Below are positions 24,207-32,709 of a stretch of DNA of 64,000 nucleotides, one piece after another (within the stretch, counting starts at the first letter, position 1; each line of letters opens with the position of its first letter). The position numbers and the translations under genes were made by a program. The DNA is from Bacteroidales bacterium (GTDB lineage: Bacteria > Bacteroidota > Bacteroidia > Bacteroidales > Muribaculaceae): positions 1 to 64,000 of the forward strand of contig SUXI01000008.1 of NCBI GenBank assembly GCA_015060975.1, given 5' to 3'. The notes beneath the pieces were generated by a model. It did not search any database. It saw only the letters and a program-made list of their open reading frames with translations, and was not told the DNA's origin.

Positions 24207-25376
24207 ATGAATGATTTTAATTATTATACCCCCACGCGATATGTGTTTGGGCGCGGAGTGGAATCTCAAACAGGTGAATTAACTCGATGGATGGGTGTTA
24301 ACAGAGTGTTGCTCGTCTATGGTATGGGTTCGGTGGTGAGAAGTGGTTTGCTCGACCGAGTAAAGGCATCGCTTGATGCATCGGGAATAGAGTTTTTCGA
24401 ACTTGGCGGCATATTGCCAAATCCAACCGATGATCGTGTATATGAAGGCATTGAAGTGTGTCGCCGAGAGAATCTAACCGGGCTTGTGGCTGTGGGTGGT
24501 GGTTCGGCGATTGATACTGCCAAAGCTATTGCTTGCGGAGTGCCATACGATGGCGATTTTTGGGATTTCTATGCAGGAAAGAAAGTTGTTGAGAAAGCTT
24601 TGCCTGTGGGTGTTGTCCTTACGATTCCTGCTGCCGGTAGCGAAGGCTCGGGAAATTCGGTTATTACAAAACTTGATGGTTTGCACAAAATAAGTCTTCG
24701 CACCGATAGCGCTTTGCGCCCGAAATTTGCGGTTATGAACCCGGAACTCACATTCACTTTACCTCCTTATCAAACAGCAAGTGGCATCGCCGATATGATG
24801 GCGCATATATTTGAACGTTATTTTACGAATACTCCCGAGACAGAGGTGACCGACCGTGTTGCCGAAGGTGTATTAAAAGCAATCATCACCGAGGCGCCGC
24901 GCGTGATGGCTGAGCCTGAAAATTATGATGCTCGTGCCAATATCATGTGGTGTGGCACATTGGCTCATAATGGCATTTGTGGCACCGGTCGTCAAGAAGA
25001 CTGGGTATCGCATTTTATGGAACATGAATTGAGTGCCGTTTATGGCGTTACTCATGGAGCCGGTTTGGCGGTAATGACTCCTGCATGGATGACATTTATG
25101 ACTACTCACAATCCCTCAAAGGGTGCGCAATTTGCCCGTCGTGTGATGGATGTGGTTAATGATGACGACACGCAAGCGGCTCTTGAAGGTATAGCTCGAT
25201 TAAAAGCATTTTATGCCTCATTGGGGTTACCGATTACTCTTGCTCAACTTGGAATAGAAGACCCTGATTTCGACTTGTTGGTAAAGAAACTGCACGAAAA
25301 CAAAGGAGAGGTGATAGGTGGATATTATCGGCTCACAGCTGTCGAGACACGTCAAATCTATGAATTAGCGATGTGA
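24207..25376 (+). CDS. Iron-containing alcohol dehydrogenase (butanol dehydrogenase-like)
   Basis: A 389-aa group III alcohol dehydrogenase of the YqhD/BdhA type. The NAD(P) site is VAVGGGSAIDTAKAIA (about 92-107), the metal site is around ASGIADMMAHIFERYF, and HFMEHELSAVYGVTHGAG supplies further His ligands. It reduces aldehydes to alcohols with NAD(P)H, a fermentation or detoxification step; the substrate is not predictable. It is monocistronic, with a terminator directly after, and divergent from rpoN. Confidence 0.92.
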   Translation: MNDFNYYTPTRYVFGRGVESQTGELTRWMGVNRVLLVYGMGSVVRSGLLDRVKASLDASGIEFFELGGILPNPTDDRVYEGIEVCRRENLTGLVAVGGGSAIDTAKAIACGVPYDGDFWDFYAGKKVVEKALPVGVVLTIPAAGSEGSGNSVITKLDGLHKISLRTDSALRPKFAVMNPELTFTLPPYQTASGIADMMAHIFERYFTNTPETEVTDRVAEGVLKAIITEAPRVMAEPENYDARANIMWCGTLAHNGICGTGRQEDWVSHFMEHELSAVYGVTHGAGLAVMTPAWMTFMTTHNPSKGAQFARRVMDVVNDDDTQAALEGIARLKAFYASLGLPITLAQLGIEDPDFDLLVKKLHENKGEVIGGYYRLTAVETRQIYELAM

Positions 25377-25394
25377 AAAAAGATAGATTATGTT

Positions 25395-25432
25395 AAGCCT
25401 GTCACAATACCGCAAATGTGATAGGCTTTTTA
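25395..25432 (+). terminator. Intrinsic terminator after the alcohol dehydrogenase gene
   Basis: AAGCCTGTCACA pairs with TGTGATAGGCTT (12 bp with one G-U pair) and is followed by TTT. It also separates the convergent glycosyltransferase gene. Confidence 0.85.
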
Positions 25433-26368
25433 TTATAGTTTTGTTTCGTTATAGGATTCGGCGATATACACCGGGCGGTTTTTCGTTTCGTTGAATATCC
25501 GACCTATATATTCACCTATAATTCCGAGTGAGATAAGTTGCACTCCACCCATAAACAATATCACAGTAATCAAAGTGGGGTATCCCTGAACCGGCTCACC
25601 CACAAAAATGGTTTTGATTATAATGTAACAAAGATATAAAAACGCTGTTATCGAAACCAAAAATCCCATTATTGTAGCCATTCGTAGTGGGGCGGTGGTG
25701 AAACTTGTTATACCTTCAATCGCTAAGTTCAATAAACTCCATAGGTTAAAAGATGATTTGCCTTTAGTTCTGTTGGCTTGATTAAATATCACCTCTTTCT
25801 TTTTATATCCTATCCAGCAATATAGCCCTTTGGTATATCGCTGAGTTTCGCGTAGCTGTTTTAACGCATTGATGCAACGGCGATCGAGAAGTCGAAAGTC
25901 TCCCACATTTTGAAGAACGTTTATGCGAGTGGATTTTTGTAGTAGATTATAGTATATAAGAGATAATTTTTTGCGCAATATTGATTCTTTGCCTCGGCTG
26001 TTGCGTTTGGCATATACATCTTCATAACCCTCTTCCCAATAAGTTATCATTTGGGGTATTACTGTGGGTGGATGTTGCAGGTCGGCATCCATTATGATTG
26101 CACAGTCTCCGGTCACATAGTCAAAGCCGGCAAGCATTGCGCTTTCCTTCCCGAAGTTGCGGGATAAATTTACATAATTGATTCTATCGTCGTTAGTGCG
26201 TAATTTCTTAATGATTTCAAGAGTGGAATCGGTGCTGCCATCATTTATAAATAGAATTTCCCAATTATAATTGGTATAATTGTCCATTAGTGATATTAAA
26301 GCTTCATATAAAAAAGGAAGTGACACTTCTTCATTATATGTCGGAATCAATATTGAGATGCATTTCAT
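25433..26368 (-). CDS. GT2 polyprenyl-phosphate glycosyltransferase (GtrB/DPM1-like)
   Basis: A 311-aa family 2 glycosyltransferase. The N-terminal GT-A domain has ILIPTYNEE, FINDGSTDST, the metal-binding MDADLQHPP, and a QxxRF-like loop DFRLLDRRC. Two C-terminal membrane helices (about 228-255 and 262-285) are typical of the GtrB/ArnC-like enzymes that charge undecaprenyl phosphate with a sugar. It is monocistronic. The predicted -7 element TACCTTTG is at 26409-26402. The sugar is unknown. Confidence 0.9.
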   Translation of the reverse strand: MKCISILIPTYNEEVSLPFLYEALISLMDNYTNYNWEILFINDGSTDSTLEIIKKLRTNDDRINYVNLSRNFGKESAMLAGFDYVTGDCAIIMDADLQHPPTVIPQMITYWEEGYEDVYAKRNSRGKESILRKKLSLIYYNLLQKSTRINVLQNVGDFRLLDRRCINALKQLRETQRYTKGLYCWIGYKKKEVIFNQANRTKGKSSFNLWSLLNLAIEGITSFTTAPLRMATIMGFLVSITAFLYLCYIIIKTIFVGEPVQGYPTLITVILFMGGVQLISLGIIGEYIGRIFNETKNRPVYIAESYNETKL

Positions 26369-26401
26369 TGAAAAATCCTATTTTAGTGGTGTTTATAGTC
26401 G

Positions 26402-26409
26402 CAAAGGTA
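26402..26409 (-). promoter_or_regulatory. -7 element for the GT2 gene
   Basis: TACCTTTG on the minus strand, 33 bp upstream of the ATG. The -33 region is only T-rich. Confidence 0.55.
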
Positions 26410-26442
26410 ATAAATAATTTCAAAAGAAAATTATTTTTTGCT

Positions 26443-26482
26443 ATAACCTGTAGGGACGTTCAATAAATTCCCTATGGGTTAT
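26443..26482. repeat. Intergenic palindrome, 14-bp arms
   Basis: Positions 26443-26456 pair with 26469-26482 (two G-U pairs, 12-nt loop, core TAGGGA/TCCCTA). There is no T run on either side, so it is not a standard terminator. It lies between the end of the CsgG-like operon and the GT2 promoter and may be a dispersed palindromic repeat. Confidence 0.55.
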
Positions 26483-26504
26483 ATGGTTTGAGTGAAATTG
26501 CGTA

Positions 26505-27404
26505 CTACCAAAAAAATATATATTCTGTTTGATTTCGGATATATGCCGAGGCAATATCTGATATGGCTTTGGTTTTAGCAAGTTCAATGCGTTCGTGTGA
26601 TTGCATTTTCTCTGCTTCTAATTTAAGCAAATCGTCATATTGCTTATCCAGATTTTGTGTTATGGATTCCAATAATTCTTGAGCATCACTAACGCAGTCA
26701 CTTTGAGCGTCAATCAAAGATACGAGTTCGGTTGCAAGTTCATAATCTTTTCGAGAAAATGCAGCTTGTGCCGATAGTAATAATTGACTGCACTGTTGAG
26801 TTTGGTATTTTTTGAAAATAGAAGAAATAGTGTTTGCCACTTTGTTATAACTTGGTAGATTTTCGGGATAGGTGGCAAGTAAAGCAAAAGCTTTGTCAAA
26901 TAATTGTTGCGATGCTAAAGTATTGGCTTTTTCTATAATAGCACTAGTGTTGGTTTCATAGTAATCTAAAATGCGTTTACCGGTAGAATCAATGAATTTT
27001 TGATAAAATGGGCTAGATGTTTCTATTTTGTTGATTGCAGAACGGTTTGCTTCAATCATAGAATAACCTTCACCCGATAATGTTGTTTGGATGCTGTTGA
27101 AAACAGTATTTGTGATTATGTTTCTAACGGTAAAGGTTATACATAATTCTACTGAGTTTATTTGTCTCATTCCTCCATGAATGATGTTTGAACGAATGAT
27201 GTTTACTTCGGGGGTTATAATTAATGCCCCGCACTCAGTCCCTGCAACACCTTGATAGGAAATAATATTTTGCAGTTTGTTTTTTAGCATGAGTTTTGCT
27301 TCGTTCTCAAGATTGCAATCTTGAGGCATTGCCACAGAAATATTTATACTTTGTGCATTGAAGAAAACAGATAGCAGAAAAATCGTGATTAAATAAAGTC
27401 TCAT
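26505..27404 (-). CDS. Exported helical protein of unknown function, end of the CsgG-like operon
   Basis: A 299-aa protein with a signal peptide (MRLYLITIFLLSVFFNAQS). The N-terminal half (about 20-150) has alternating strands and helices (GALIITPEVNII, VELCITFTVRNIITNTVF, SGEGYSMIEANRSAI) resembling the FlgT/LPP20-type periplasmic domains that pair with TolB- and CsgG-like proteins. The C-terminal half (about 155-299) is helical and TPR-like. I do not recognise a named family. It begins 9 bp after the DUF6175-like gene and is the last gene of the five-gene operon. Confidence 0.7.
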   Translation of the reverse strand: MRLYLITIFLLSVFFNAQSINISVAMPQDCNLENEAKLMLKNKLQNIISYQGVAGTECGALIITPEVNIIRSNIIHGGMRQINSVELCITFTVRNIITNTVFNSIQTTLSGEGYSMIEANRSAINKIETSSPFYQKFIDSTGKRILDYYETNTSAIIEKANTLASQQLFDKAFALLATYPENLPSYNKVANTISSIFKKYQTQQCSQLLLSAQAAFSRKDYELATELVSLIDAQSDCVSDAQELLESITQNLDKQYDDLLKLEAEKMQSHERIELAKTKAISDIASAYIRNQTEYIFFW

Positions 27405-27413
27405 TATTCTTAT

Positions 27414-28280
27414 TTATTTAAATGTGATTACAAGTGTGTTGTTTGCTATGGCTCGGGAAATTTGCAATCCTATGCCCCTTGCGTATTTTAAAAATTCAAG
27501 GCTGAATTTATTTATAGTATAGTTGTTGCCGTTTGCATCTTTTAGTGGTATGCGCACATCGTCAAAAATCATTTTTTTGTCGGTTGTTCCTTGAATGTGA
27601 TAATAGTTTTTATAGGCGTGTTCGCTTATCCATATTTCCAAATGGTCAGAAAGGGTTAATCCGTCATTTCCTATTTCTGTTGCCATTGAAATGGTTGATG
27701 TTGGGTCAAATCCAAAATCAACAATAATTGACTTGCCATTATTGATAATATCGGTGAATTTACCTTGCATCACGTCTAAAAATTCATCGGCAATGCCTTC
27801 TATGGCTTTGGTCCCGAGTTTCCCAATGTCATTAGTGTAAAATTTTCCGCTATCACCTACTTTATTTGAAATAGATCCTCCGGTAGATATATCATAGGCT
27901 GTTACGATGATTTTTACGCTATTCCCACTCTGCGAAAACAATACATCCATTTCGGCCTCTACATATATGTCGGCTCCCGATTGTTGAATAATCATAGATT
28001 TAAGATCGGATGAATTGTTAATAGATAAACCTTCAGTGCGGGATAGCGATTTTAATTTGGCGGCAAAGTCCACAGTCGTGAAACCTCTATTGTCAAATGC
28101 TTCCCGTATTTTAGTAAGTACTATTCGTTTGTTAACGTCGCTTTCCAAAACTTGAGAAATATCCTCGCCTTGTTTTGTGTATGGTATAACCATGATTTTA
28201 GGTTGCACGGTAGCGACTTGCGCAAATGCTAAGCTAAAATTAATTATAACCATAAATAAAGTAAAAAATATTTTTTTCAT
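27414..28280 (-). CDS. DUF6175-like exported protein
   Basis: A 288-aa protein with a signal peptide (MKKIFFTLFMVIINFSLAFAQ). Its N-terminal half resembles the TolB/CsgG N-terminal fold: KIMVIPYTKQGED, KIREAFDNRGF, a segment with SLSRTEGL, then GADIYVEAEMDV and IIVTAYDISTGGSI. The C-terminal part (about 185-288) is a separate beta-rich domain. This matches what I know of DUF6175 family proteins, which sit beside CsgG-like genes in Bacteroidota. It starts 2 bp after the preceding gene. Confidence 0.7.
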   Translation of the reverse strand: MKKIFFTLFMVIINFSLAFAQVATVQPKIMVIPYTKQGEDISQVLESDVNKRIVLTKIREAFDNRGFTTVDFAAKLKSLSRTEGLSINNSSDLKSMIIQQSGADIYVEAEMDVLFSQSGNSVKIIVTAYDISTGGSISNKVGDSGKFYTNDIGKLGTKAIEGIADEFLDVMQGKFTDIINNGKSIIVDFGFDPTSTISMATEIGNDGLTLSDHLEIWISEHAYKNYYHIQGTTDKKMIFDDVRIPLKDANGNNYTINKFSLEFLKYARGIGLQISRAIANNTLVITFK

Positions 28281-28282
28281 AT

Positions 28283-28723
28283 TTATAATCCGAATTTTCT
28301 TATGAGACCCTGTTTTTCAAGATATGATTTTAAATTACTTGCTTTTATCTCAATATCTAAAGTTATGCACTTTTGTTTGTTCTCGTTTTTGTCGAAAGGA
28401 GTGGCTATGACTGATTCTTCGATGAAATTTTTGTATTCGGATTTGTAGAAATTCTCGAAAAATGGTTTATTGTCTTGTTCAATTATAGCCTGGTTTCCTT
28501 GAATAAATGCTATGCGATATTTACTATTGGGAATGCCATGGAAAAGTAGTGACTTTATAGCTGAAATTTCAGCGTCATTAGATGCTTTTGAAGCATTTTT
28601 TCCATATCCGGTACATCGCAATGTAATGGTTTCGTTTGTGAAGCCAATCATTGATGCATTATATTGGGCAAAAGTATCAAACAAACTTGCTGTAAAAATT
28701 GTCAGAAATAACAGTCGTTTCAT
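28283..28723 (-). CDS. Small exported LPP20/FlgT-N-like protein
   Basis: A 146-aa protein with a signal peptide (MKRLLFLTIFTASLFDTFAQ). The core LRCTGYGKNASKASNDAEISAIKSLLF has the G-x-G then A-x-x-D-A-x-x-x-A pattern seen in LPP20-like lipoproteins and the N-terminal domain of FlgT, which accompany CsgG/TolB-like outer-membrane proteins. It has no lipobox. It sits between the CsgG-like and DUF6175-like genes and starts 7 bp after the CsgG-like stop. Confidence 0.65.
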   Translation of the reverse strand: MKRLLFLTIFTASLFDTFAQYNASMIGFTNETITLRCTGYGKNASKASNDAEISAIKSLLFHGIPNSKYRIAFIQGNQAIIEQDNKPFFENFYKSEYKNFIEESVIATPFDKNENKQKCITLDIEIKASNLKSYLEKQGLIRKFGL

Positions 28724-28730
28724 TTGTTTA

Positions 28731-29573
28731 TTAATTAATGATGAGAGTGCATGTTATTTTTTTGTTTGCATTAAAGTTCTCATAAATGGAGTCGCCATCT
28801 TTTTTTGGAACTTTGCATTCGGCAAAAGTTTCGCCTTTCAATGAAATAACGGTTATAGCCCCCAATGAGATAGGAAAATCTTCACCATCAATTGTTTCTA
28901 TACTTTCAACTATGAACTTGTCCCCAACTTTAATGCCATGTTTTTTTCCTGCTTTTATAAGAATTAGTTCCGCGGCTCCATTTTTCTCGTGTAATATTTT
29001 CACAATTTTTGTGGAGATAGGGAAATTAATTCTAAAATACTCATTTATCTTATCTTGTAACGATATCATTGCCATTGTTACCGCACTTTCAGGAGAGAGG
29101 CATTCTTCGCTCGCTTTACCGTTAAAACTTGTCGCTTCACTACTTAATCCGGTAGCGACATCGACGATCTTCATTTGAAATGCGATGCCGGCTTTGTAAC
29201 CGCGAACAGAACCATCTCTGTTTTTTATTCGATATACGGGTATTTTTATGATTTCGCCGGTGATTAGTTTCTCGGCAGCTAATGCTATATCTTGCTCTAC
29301 TAAATTTTTGCTGTCGATAAAAGCTTCGCTTTTTTGTAATTCCAATTCTTGTACTATTTTGTCGCGACTTGTGCGATCGACAACTCTGAACCTATTGCAA
29401 TTAATGAGCATTTCTACAACTTTCTCGGTTACTAATCTTGTGTATGGGCTATTTTCAGTGCTGGAAAATTCGGCAACGCCTATTACTTGACGGTCATCAT
29501 TATATGGTAGGGCATAGGAGGTTATATGCCCTACCAAAATGATTAAAATAGTTATAAATCTGATGACTGTCAT
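28731..29573 (-). CDS. CsgG/HfaB-like outer-membrane protein
   Basis: About 280 aa. The CsgG-family N-terminal core is clear: VIGVAEFSSTENSPYTRLVTEKVVEMLINCNRFRVVDR, then IALAAEKLITGEII, then an exposed strand region and FQMKIVDVATGLS. CsgG forms the outer-membrane pore that exports curli subunits; here the second half (about 190-280) instead looks like an added beta domain (AGKKHGIKVGDKFIV). I prefer ATG 29573 because the upstream ATG 29591 overlaps the preceding gene by 14 bp. A perfect 11-bp palindrome lies inside the signal-peptide codons (29506-29535). Confidence 0.78.
   Translation of the reverse strand: MTVIRFITILIILVGHITSYALPYNDDRQVIGVAEFSSTENSPYTRLVTEKVVEMLINCNRFRVVDRTSRDKIVQELELQKSEAFIDSKNLVEQDIALAAEKLITGEIIKIPVYRIKNRDGSVRGYKAGIAFQMKIVDVATGLSSEATSFNGKASEECLSPESAVTMAMISLQDKINEYFRINFPISTKIVKILHEKNGAAELILIKAGKKHGIKVGDKFIVESIETIDGEDFPISLGAITVISLKGETFAECKVPKKDGDSIYENFNANKKITCTLIIN
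29506..29535. repeat. Palindrome inside the CsgG-like signal-peptide codons
   Basis: GGTAGGGCATA (29506-29516) and TATGCCCTACC (29525-29535) are perfect 11-bp inverted arms with an 8-nt loop. In the mRNA this hairpin would start about 39 nt after the chosen start codon. Confidence 0.7.
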
Positions 29574-29577
29574 CTGA

Positions 29578-30156
29578 TTACAAATTACCACCCGATTTGA
29601 GTGTTTCGATGATTTCTTTTACCGCTTTTGCTTGTGCCGCACTTTCTTCTATAAGGATTGGTGTTGCGGTATTTCCAAATTCCATAACTGCAGTTGCCGC
29701 TTTAGCTTTTTTTGCTGCTTTGCCGGCTTTCATCGGGTTTCTTTCTTTGGATGCATTTTCAGCTATCCCCTTTGCTTCTTCAGATGCAGCTTGAAGTTTG
29801 TCGGTTGCTGATTTAATGCTTAAAGCTTCTCCGGCTATAGTTGTTGACAACGCTATCCATTCTTCAAGTGTTGGTTTTGTGATTGTCACATCTGTTACGC
29901 CATCTATTGTCTCGCCAATTTGTCTTTTGTACAAGTTCTCCAATTGTTCGCTATTTGCTATAGCTAAGATAGCGGCACTTTTAATGGCATCACCATATCC
30001 GTCAACATTTGCGTTGCCCGATGTTTTGTACCCATTGCATAGCGATTGTAGCTTTTCGGCACGTTCTTTACTTTTTTGAATGTCATCGTTAATTTGAGCA
30101 TTCACTGAGCCCACCAATACAAACATTGATAAAGCCATTACTAATAATTTTTTCAT
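29578..30156 (-). CDS. Exported Ala/Lys-rich helical protein, first gene of the CsgG-like operon
   Basis: A 192-aa protein with a signal peptide (MKKLLVMALSMFVLVGSVNAQ). The body is almost all helix-favouring residues, with an Ala/Lys-rich stretch at about 140-165 (KAGKAAKKAKAATAV). No family is recognised. The frame is open to 30411, but the extra 85 codons fall in the structured RNA and its terminator, and the signal peptide begins at ATG 30156, so I use that start. It may be the substrate or a helper of the CsgG-like export module, by position only. Confidence 0.7.
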   Translation of the reverse strand: MKKLLVMALSMFVLVGSVNAQINDDIQKSKERAEKLQSLCNGYKTSGNANVDGYGDAIKSAAILAIANSEQLENLYKRQIGETIDGVTDVTITKPTLEEWIALSTTIAGEALSIKSATDKLQAASEEAKGIAENASKERNPMKAGKAAKKAKAATAVMEFGNTATPILIEESAAQAKAVKEIIETLKSGGNL

Positions 30157-30223
30157 ATTAAATAATATTGTGCCATTAGGAGCCCGAAATGACTGATTTT
30201 TTAACAAGTTTAAAATGCACAAT

Positions 30224-30241
30224 AAAAAACGTGGACCCCAC
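30224..30241 (-). terminator. Terminator of the structured RNA, upstream of the CsgG-like operon
   Basis: On the minus strand GTGG-GGT-CCAC (30241-30231) is followed by six T residues (30229-30224). The stem is short (4-5 bp), so termination may be partial and allow read-through into the operon 68 bp downstream. Confidence 0.6.
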
Positions 30242-30537
30242 ATTTCTGCTCGTTTGCTTCTGAGGTCCTGAGAAAACCCTGTTGGTGAACGAGAAGAGTG
30301 TTTGCCCACGCCGATATGTAATACTCCCAAAAGGTGTAGCTGGAGTATAAGTTCTCCGCTACACACTCCGGGGTGTTGTAATAACATACCCGTTGCATTC
30401 ACTTCTGACATTGTCCCAGACCAACAATTTGAAATTTCTCAGGTTTCAGAAAGCCAAAAGACAAGCATCAATGACGCTTTTATATTATGTAATATATTTC
30501 CCATCCCTCATTACCATCGCTACGGCGTGGGAAATAC
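30225..30537 (-). ncRNA. Structured non-coding RNA of about 310 nt, family not assigned
   Basis: The unit is bounded by an excellent promoter and a GTGG/CCAC-T6 terminator. Its 5' region 30523-30531 can pair perfectly over 9 bp with 30305-30313 (CCCACGCCG with CGGCGTGGG), which would enclose most of the RNA. The same 5' bases can instead form a local 8-bp hairpin (30528-30535 with 30496-30503). A second strong hairpin has a 7-bp stem GTGTAGC/GCTACAC (30334-30340 with 30358-30364) and an inner GGAG/CTCC. Open frames across it show no protein family and conflict with the structure. It is not tmRNA, RNase P RNA or SRP RNA by the motifs I know. A 6S-like regulator or a cis leader of the operon below are the two options I favour. 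Confidence 0.72.
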
Positions 30538-30542
30538 GGTTG

Positions 30543-30573
30543 CAAATGTAAGTATTTTTAATTAATTATCAAA
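30543..30573 (-). promoter_or_regulatory. Promoter of the structured RNA
   Basis: TTTG (30573-30570), a 19-nt spacer and TACATTTG (30550-30543) match the Bacteroidota consensus at every fixed position. Only 17 bp separate the -33 element from the hisB stop. Confidence 0.85.
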
Positions 30574-30590
30574 AAATAAAAATACGGTGG

Positions 30591-31676
30591 TTATAGAGAC
30601 CCTTTGGTTGAAGGTAGTGAATAGTTGTTTATATCTTTACTTATTGCCATTTTTATGGCACGAGCGAGGGCTTTGAAAATGCCTTCGATTTTGTGATGCT
30701 CGTTAGTTCCCTCTGCTCGAATAAATAGGTTCATGCGGGCACTATCACTTAGACTTTTGAAGAAGTGTAGAAACATTTCAGTAGGCATTTCTCCTATTTT
30801 TTCACGTTTAAAATCGGCTTCCCACACAAGCCATGGACGTCCGCCAAAGTCGAGAGCAACTGTACAAAGGCAATCGTCCATAGGTAGGGTGAAGCCATAT
30901 CGCTCAATTCCTCGTTTGTCTCCAAGCGCTATGCGTAGTGCATCACCAAGAGCTATGGCAGTGTCTTCGATAGTGTGGTGCTCATCAACGTGCAAATCGC
31001 CGTTTACCTTTATTTTGAGATTCATACCAGAATGACGACCAATTTGTTCAAGCATGTGATCGAAAAATCCCAATCCGGTTGAAATCTCACATTGCCCCGT
31101 CCCGTCGAGTGATAACTCTATGTCTATTTGAGTTTCGCTTGTGTTTCGTGTCACATGGGCTTTACGCTCATTGTCAAGAAGAAATTTTGCGATTTCTTCC
31201 CATGACTTAAACGCTCTTTCGTTGATGAATATCCCTTTGCAACCAAGATTTTCGGCGAGTTTCATGTCACTTTGGCGGTCACCTATTACAAACGAATTCT
31301 CAAGGTCGTAGTTGCCGGTGAGATACTCAGTCAAAAGGGCTGTGCCCGGTTTGCGAGTGGGTTTGTTTTCGTGCTCAAACGTGCGGTCAATGATGATGTC
31401 GTCAAATTTTATCCCTTCGTTTTCGAGAGCCTTCAACATCTTGTTATGGGCAGGCCAGAAAGTGTCTTCGGGGAATGAATCGGTACCTAGTCCATCTTGA
31501 TTGGTTACCATCACCAATTTGTAATTCAATCGGGTAGCAATCAAGTTCATCGCACGCATCACACCGGGAAGAAATTCTAATTTTTCAAGCGAATCTACTT
31601 GATAATCTACTGGAGGTTCTACAATGAGAGTGCCGTCGCGGTCAATGAATAACACACGTTGTTTATCTTGTGCCAT
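30591..31676 (-). CDS. hisB: Bifunctional histidinol-phosphatase / imidazoleglycerol-phosphate dehydratase
   Basis: A 361-aa fusion. The N-terminal HAD phosphatase (about 1-165) has [16 protein letters not shown] and a zinc-loop region, and removes phosphate from histidinol phosphate. The C-terminal dehydratase (about 172-361) has [35 protein letters not shown] and [18 protein letters not shown], whose histidines bind Mn2+. Such fusions occur in enterobacteria and Bacteroidota. Its start overlaps hisC by 14 bp. It is the last gene of hisGDCB. Confidence 0.96.
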   Translation of the reverse strand: MAQDKQRVLFIDRDGTLIVEPPVDYQVDSLEKLEFLPGVMRAMNLIATRLNYKLVMVTNQDGLGTDSFPEDTFWPAHNKMLKALENEGIKFDDIIIDRTFEHENKPTRKPGTALLTEYLTGNYDLENSFVIGDRQSDMKLAENLGCKGIFINERAFKSWEEIAKFLLDNERKAHVTRNTSETQIDIELSLDGTGQCEISTGLGFFDHMLEQIGRHSGMNLKIKVNGDLHVDEHHTIEDTAIALGDALRIALGDKRGIERYGFTLPMDDCLCTVALDFGGRPWLVWEADFKREKIGEMPTEMFLHFFKSLSDSARMNLFIRAEGTNEHHKIEGIFKALARAIKMAISKDINNYSLPSTKGSL

Positions 31677-32700
31677 ATTCTTGAATTTTTTCGATTAACA
31701 ATTTGTTTTCCTCATCGCTGCCCACAGTAATACGCAAGCAGTTGCCGCATAAATGCACTCGTGAACGGTTGCGAACAATAACCCCATTGTCGCGAAGATA
31801 TGCGTAAATGGCATTGGCATTCGTTACTTGCACAAGCACAAAGTTGGCATCGGAAGGGTATATTTTCTCTACCACATCAAGCATCGCCAATTCAGCTACA
31901 AGCTGTTTGCGTGCATCGAGAATCTCGGCAGTGATGCGATTGATGTTATCGATATCGTCGAGCACTTTTAGAGCTTGACGTTGAGTGAGAATGTTGATGT
32001 TATAAGGATATTTTACTTTGTTGTATATTTCGATGATTTCTGGTGAGGCATACGATACCCCAAGTCGCATTGCCGCGCTTGCCCAAGCTTTTGAGAATGT
32101 TTGCATCACAATCATTTGTGGAAATTCGTCAAGATATTCCACCATAGAGCCTTTTGGCGAGAAATCGATATATGCTTCGTCGATTACGGTAATGCCCTTG
32201 AATCGAGTGCAAAGCTCACGTAATTGTTCGCGAGGAAATGCGTTACCGGTAGGATTATTAGGGGTGCATATCCACAATATTTTAGTGTTTTCGTCGGTCG
32301 CATTTAGCACCGCATCGACATTGAGGGTGAAGTCTTTGTTTAGACTCACTCGGCGATATTCTATGTCATTGATATCGGCACACACTTGATACATGCCGTA
32401 GGTGGGTTCAAGTGCCACAACATTGTCTATTCCCGGGCGGCAGAACACACGATAAGCAATATCGATACATTCATCACTTCCCACACCGAGGAAGATGCGC
32501 GACGCATCTACGCCACGGATAGTTCCCAATCGTTTTTTTACCTCCCATTGCAGTGGGTCGGGGTAGCGGTTTAGCCCTTCAATACGGCTGTTTTCGTTGG
32601 CGTCGAGCCATGCACGCGCTTCGCCGGTAAATTCGTTGCGTGCGCAGGTGTAAGGCTCAAGATTCCATATATTTGGTCTTACTAATTCTTTGAGTGACAT
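31663..32700 (-). CDS. hisC: Histidinol-phosphate aminotransferase
   Basis: A 345-aa fold type I PLP enzyme. It shows LDANENSR near the N terminus, [27 protein letters not shown] (about 150-158), DEAYIDF, the PLP lysine in [15 protein letters not shown] (about 206) and the C-terminal RITVG. It transaminates imidazole-acetol phosphate to histidinol phosphate. It lies 9 bp after hisD and overlaps hisB. Confidence 0.95.
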   Translation of the reverse strand: MSLKELVRPNIWNLEPYTCARNEFTGEARAWLDANENSRIEGLNRYPDPLQWEVKKRLGTIRGVDASRIFLGVGSDECIDIAYRVFCRPGIDNVVALEPTYGMYQVCADINDIEYRRVSLNKDFTLNVDAVLNATDENTKILWICTPNNPTGNAFPREQLRELCTRFKGITVIDEAYIDFSPKGSMVEYLDEFPQMIVMQTFSKAWASAAMRLGVSYASPEIIEIYNKVKYPYNINILTQRQALKVLDDIDNINRITAEILDARKQLVAELAMLDVVEKIYPSDANFVLVQVTNANAIYAYLRDNGVIVRNRSRVHLCGNCLRITVGSDEENKLLIEKIQEYGTR

Positions 32701-32709
32701 ATCTTGTAA

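Noticed and set aside
30157-30411. N-terminal extension of the first CsgG-operon gene (85 extra codons)
   Set aside because: It overlaps the structured RNA and its terminator, has no signal-peptide or domain pattern, and a clean signal peptide begins at ATG 30156.
30552-30585. AT-only 9-bp inverted repeat after hisB as a terminator
   Set aside because: It has essentially no GC pairs, contains the -33 element of the RNA promoter and is too weak to call.
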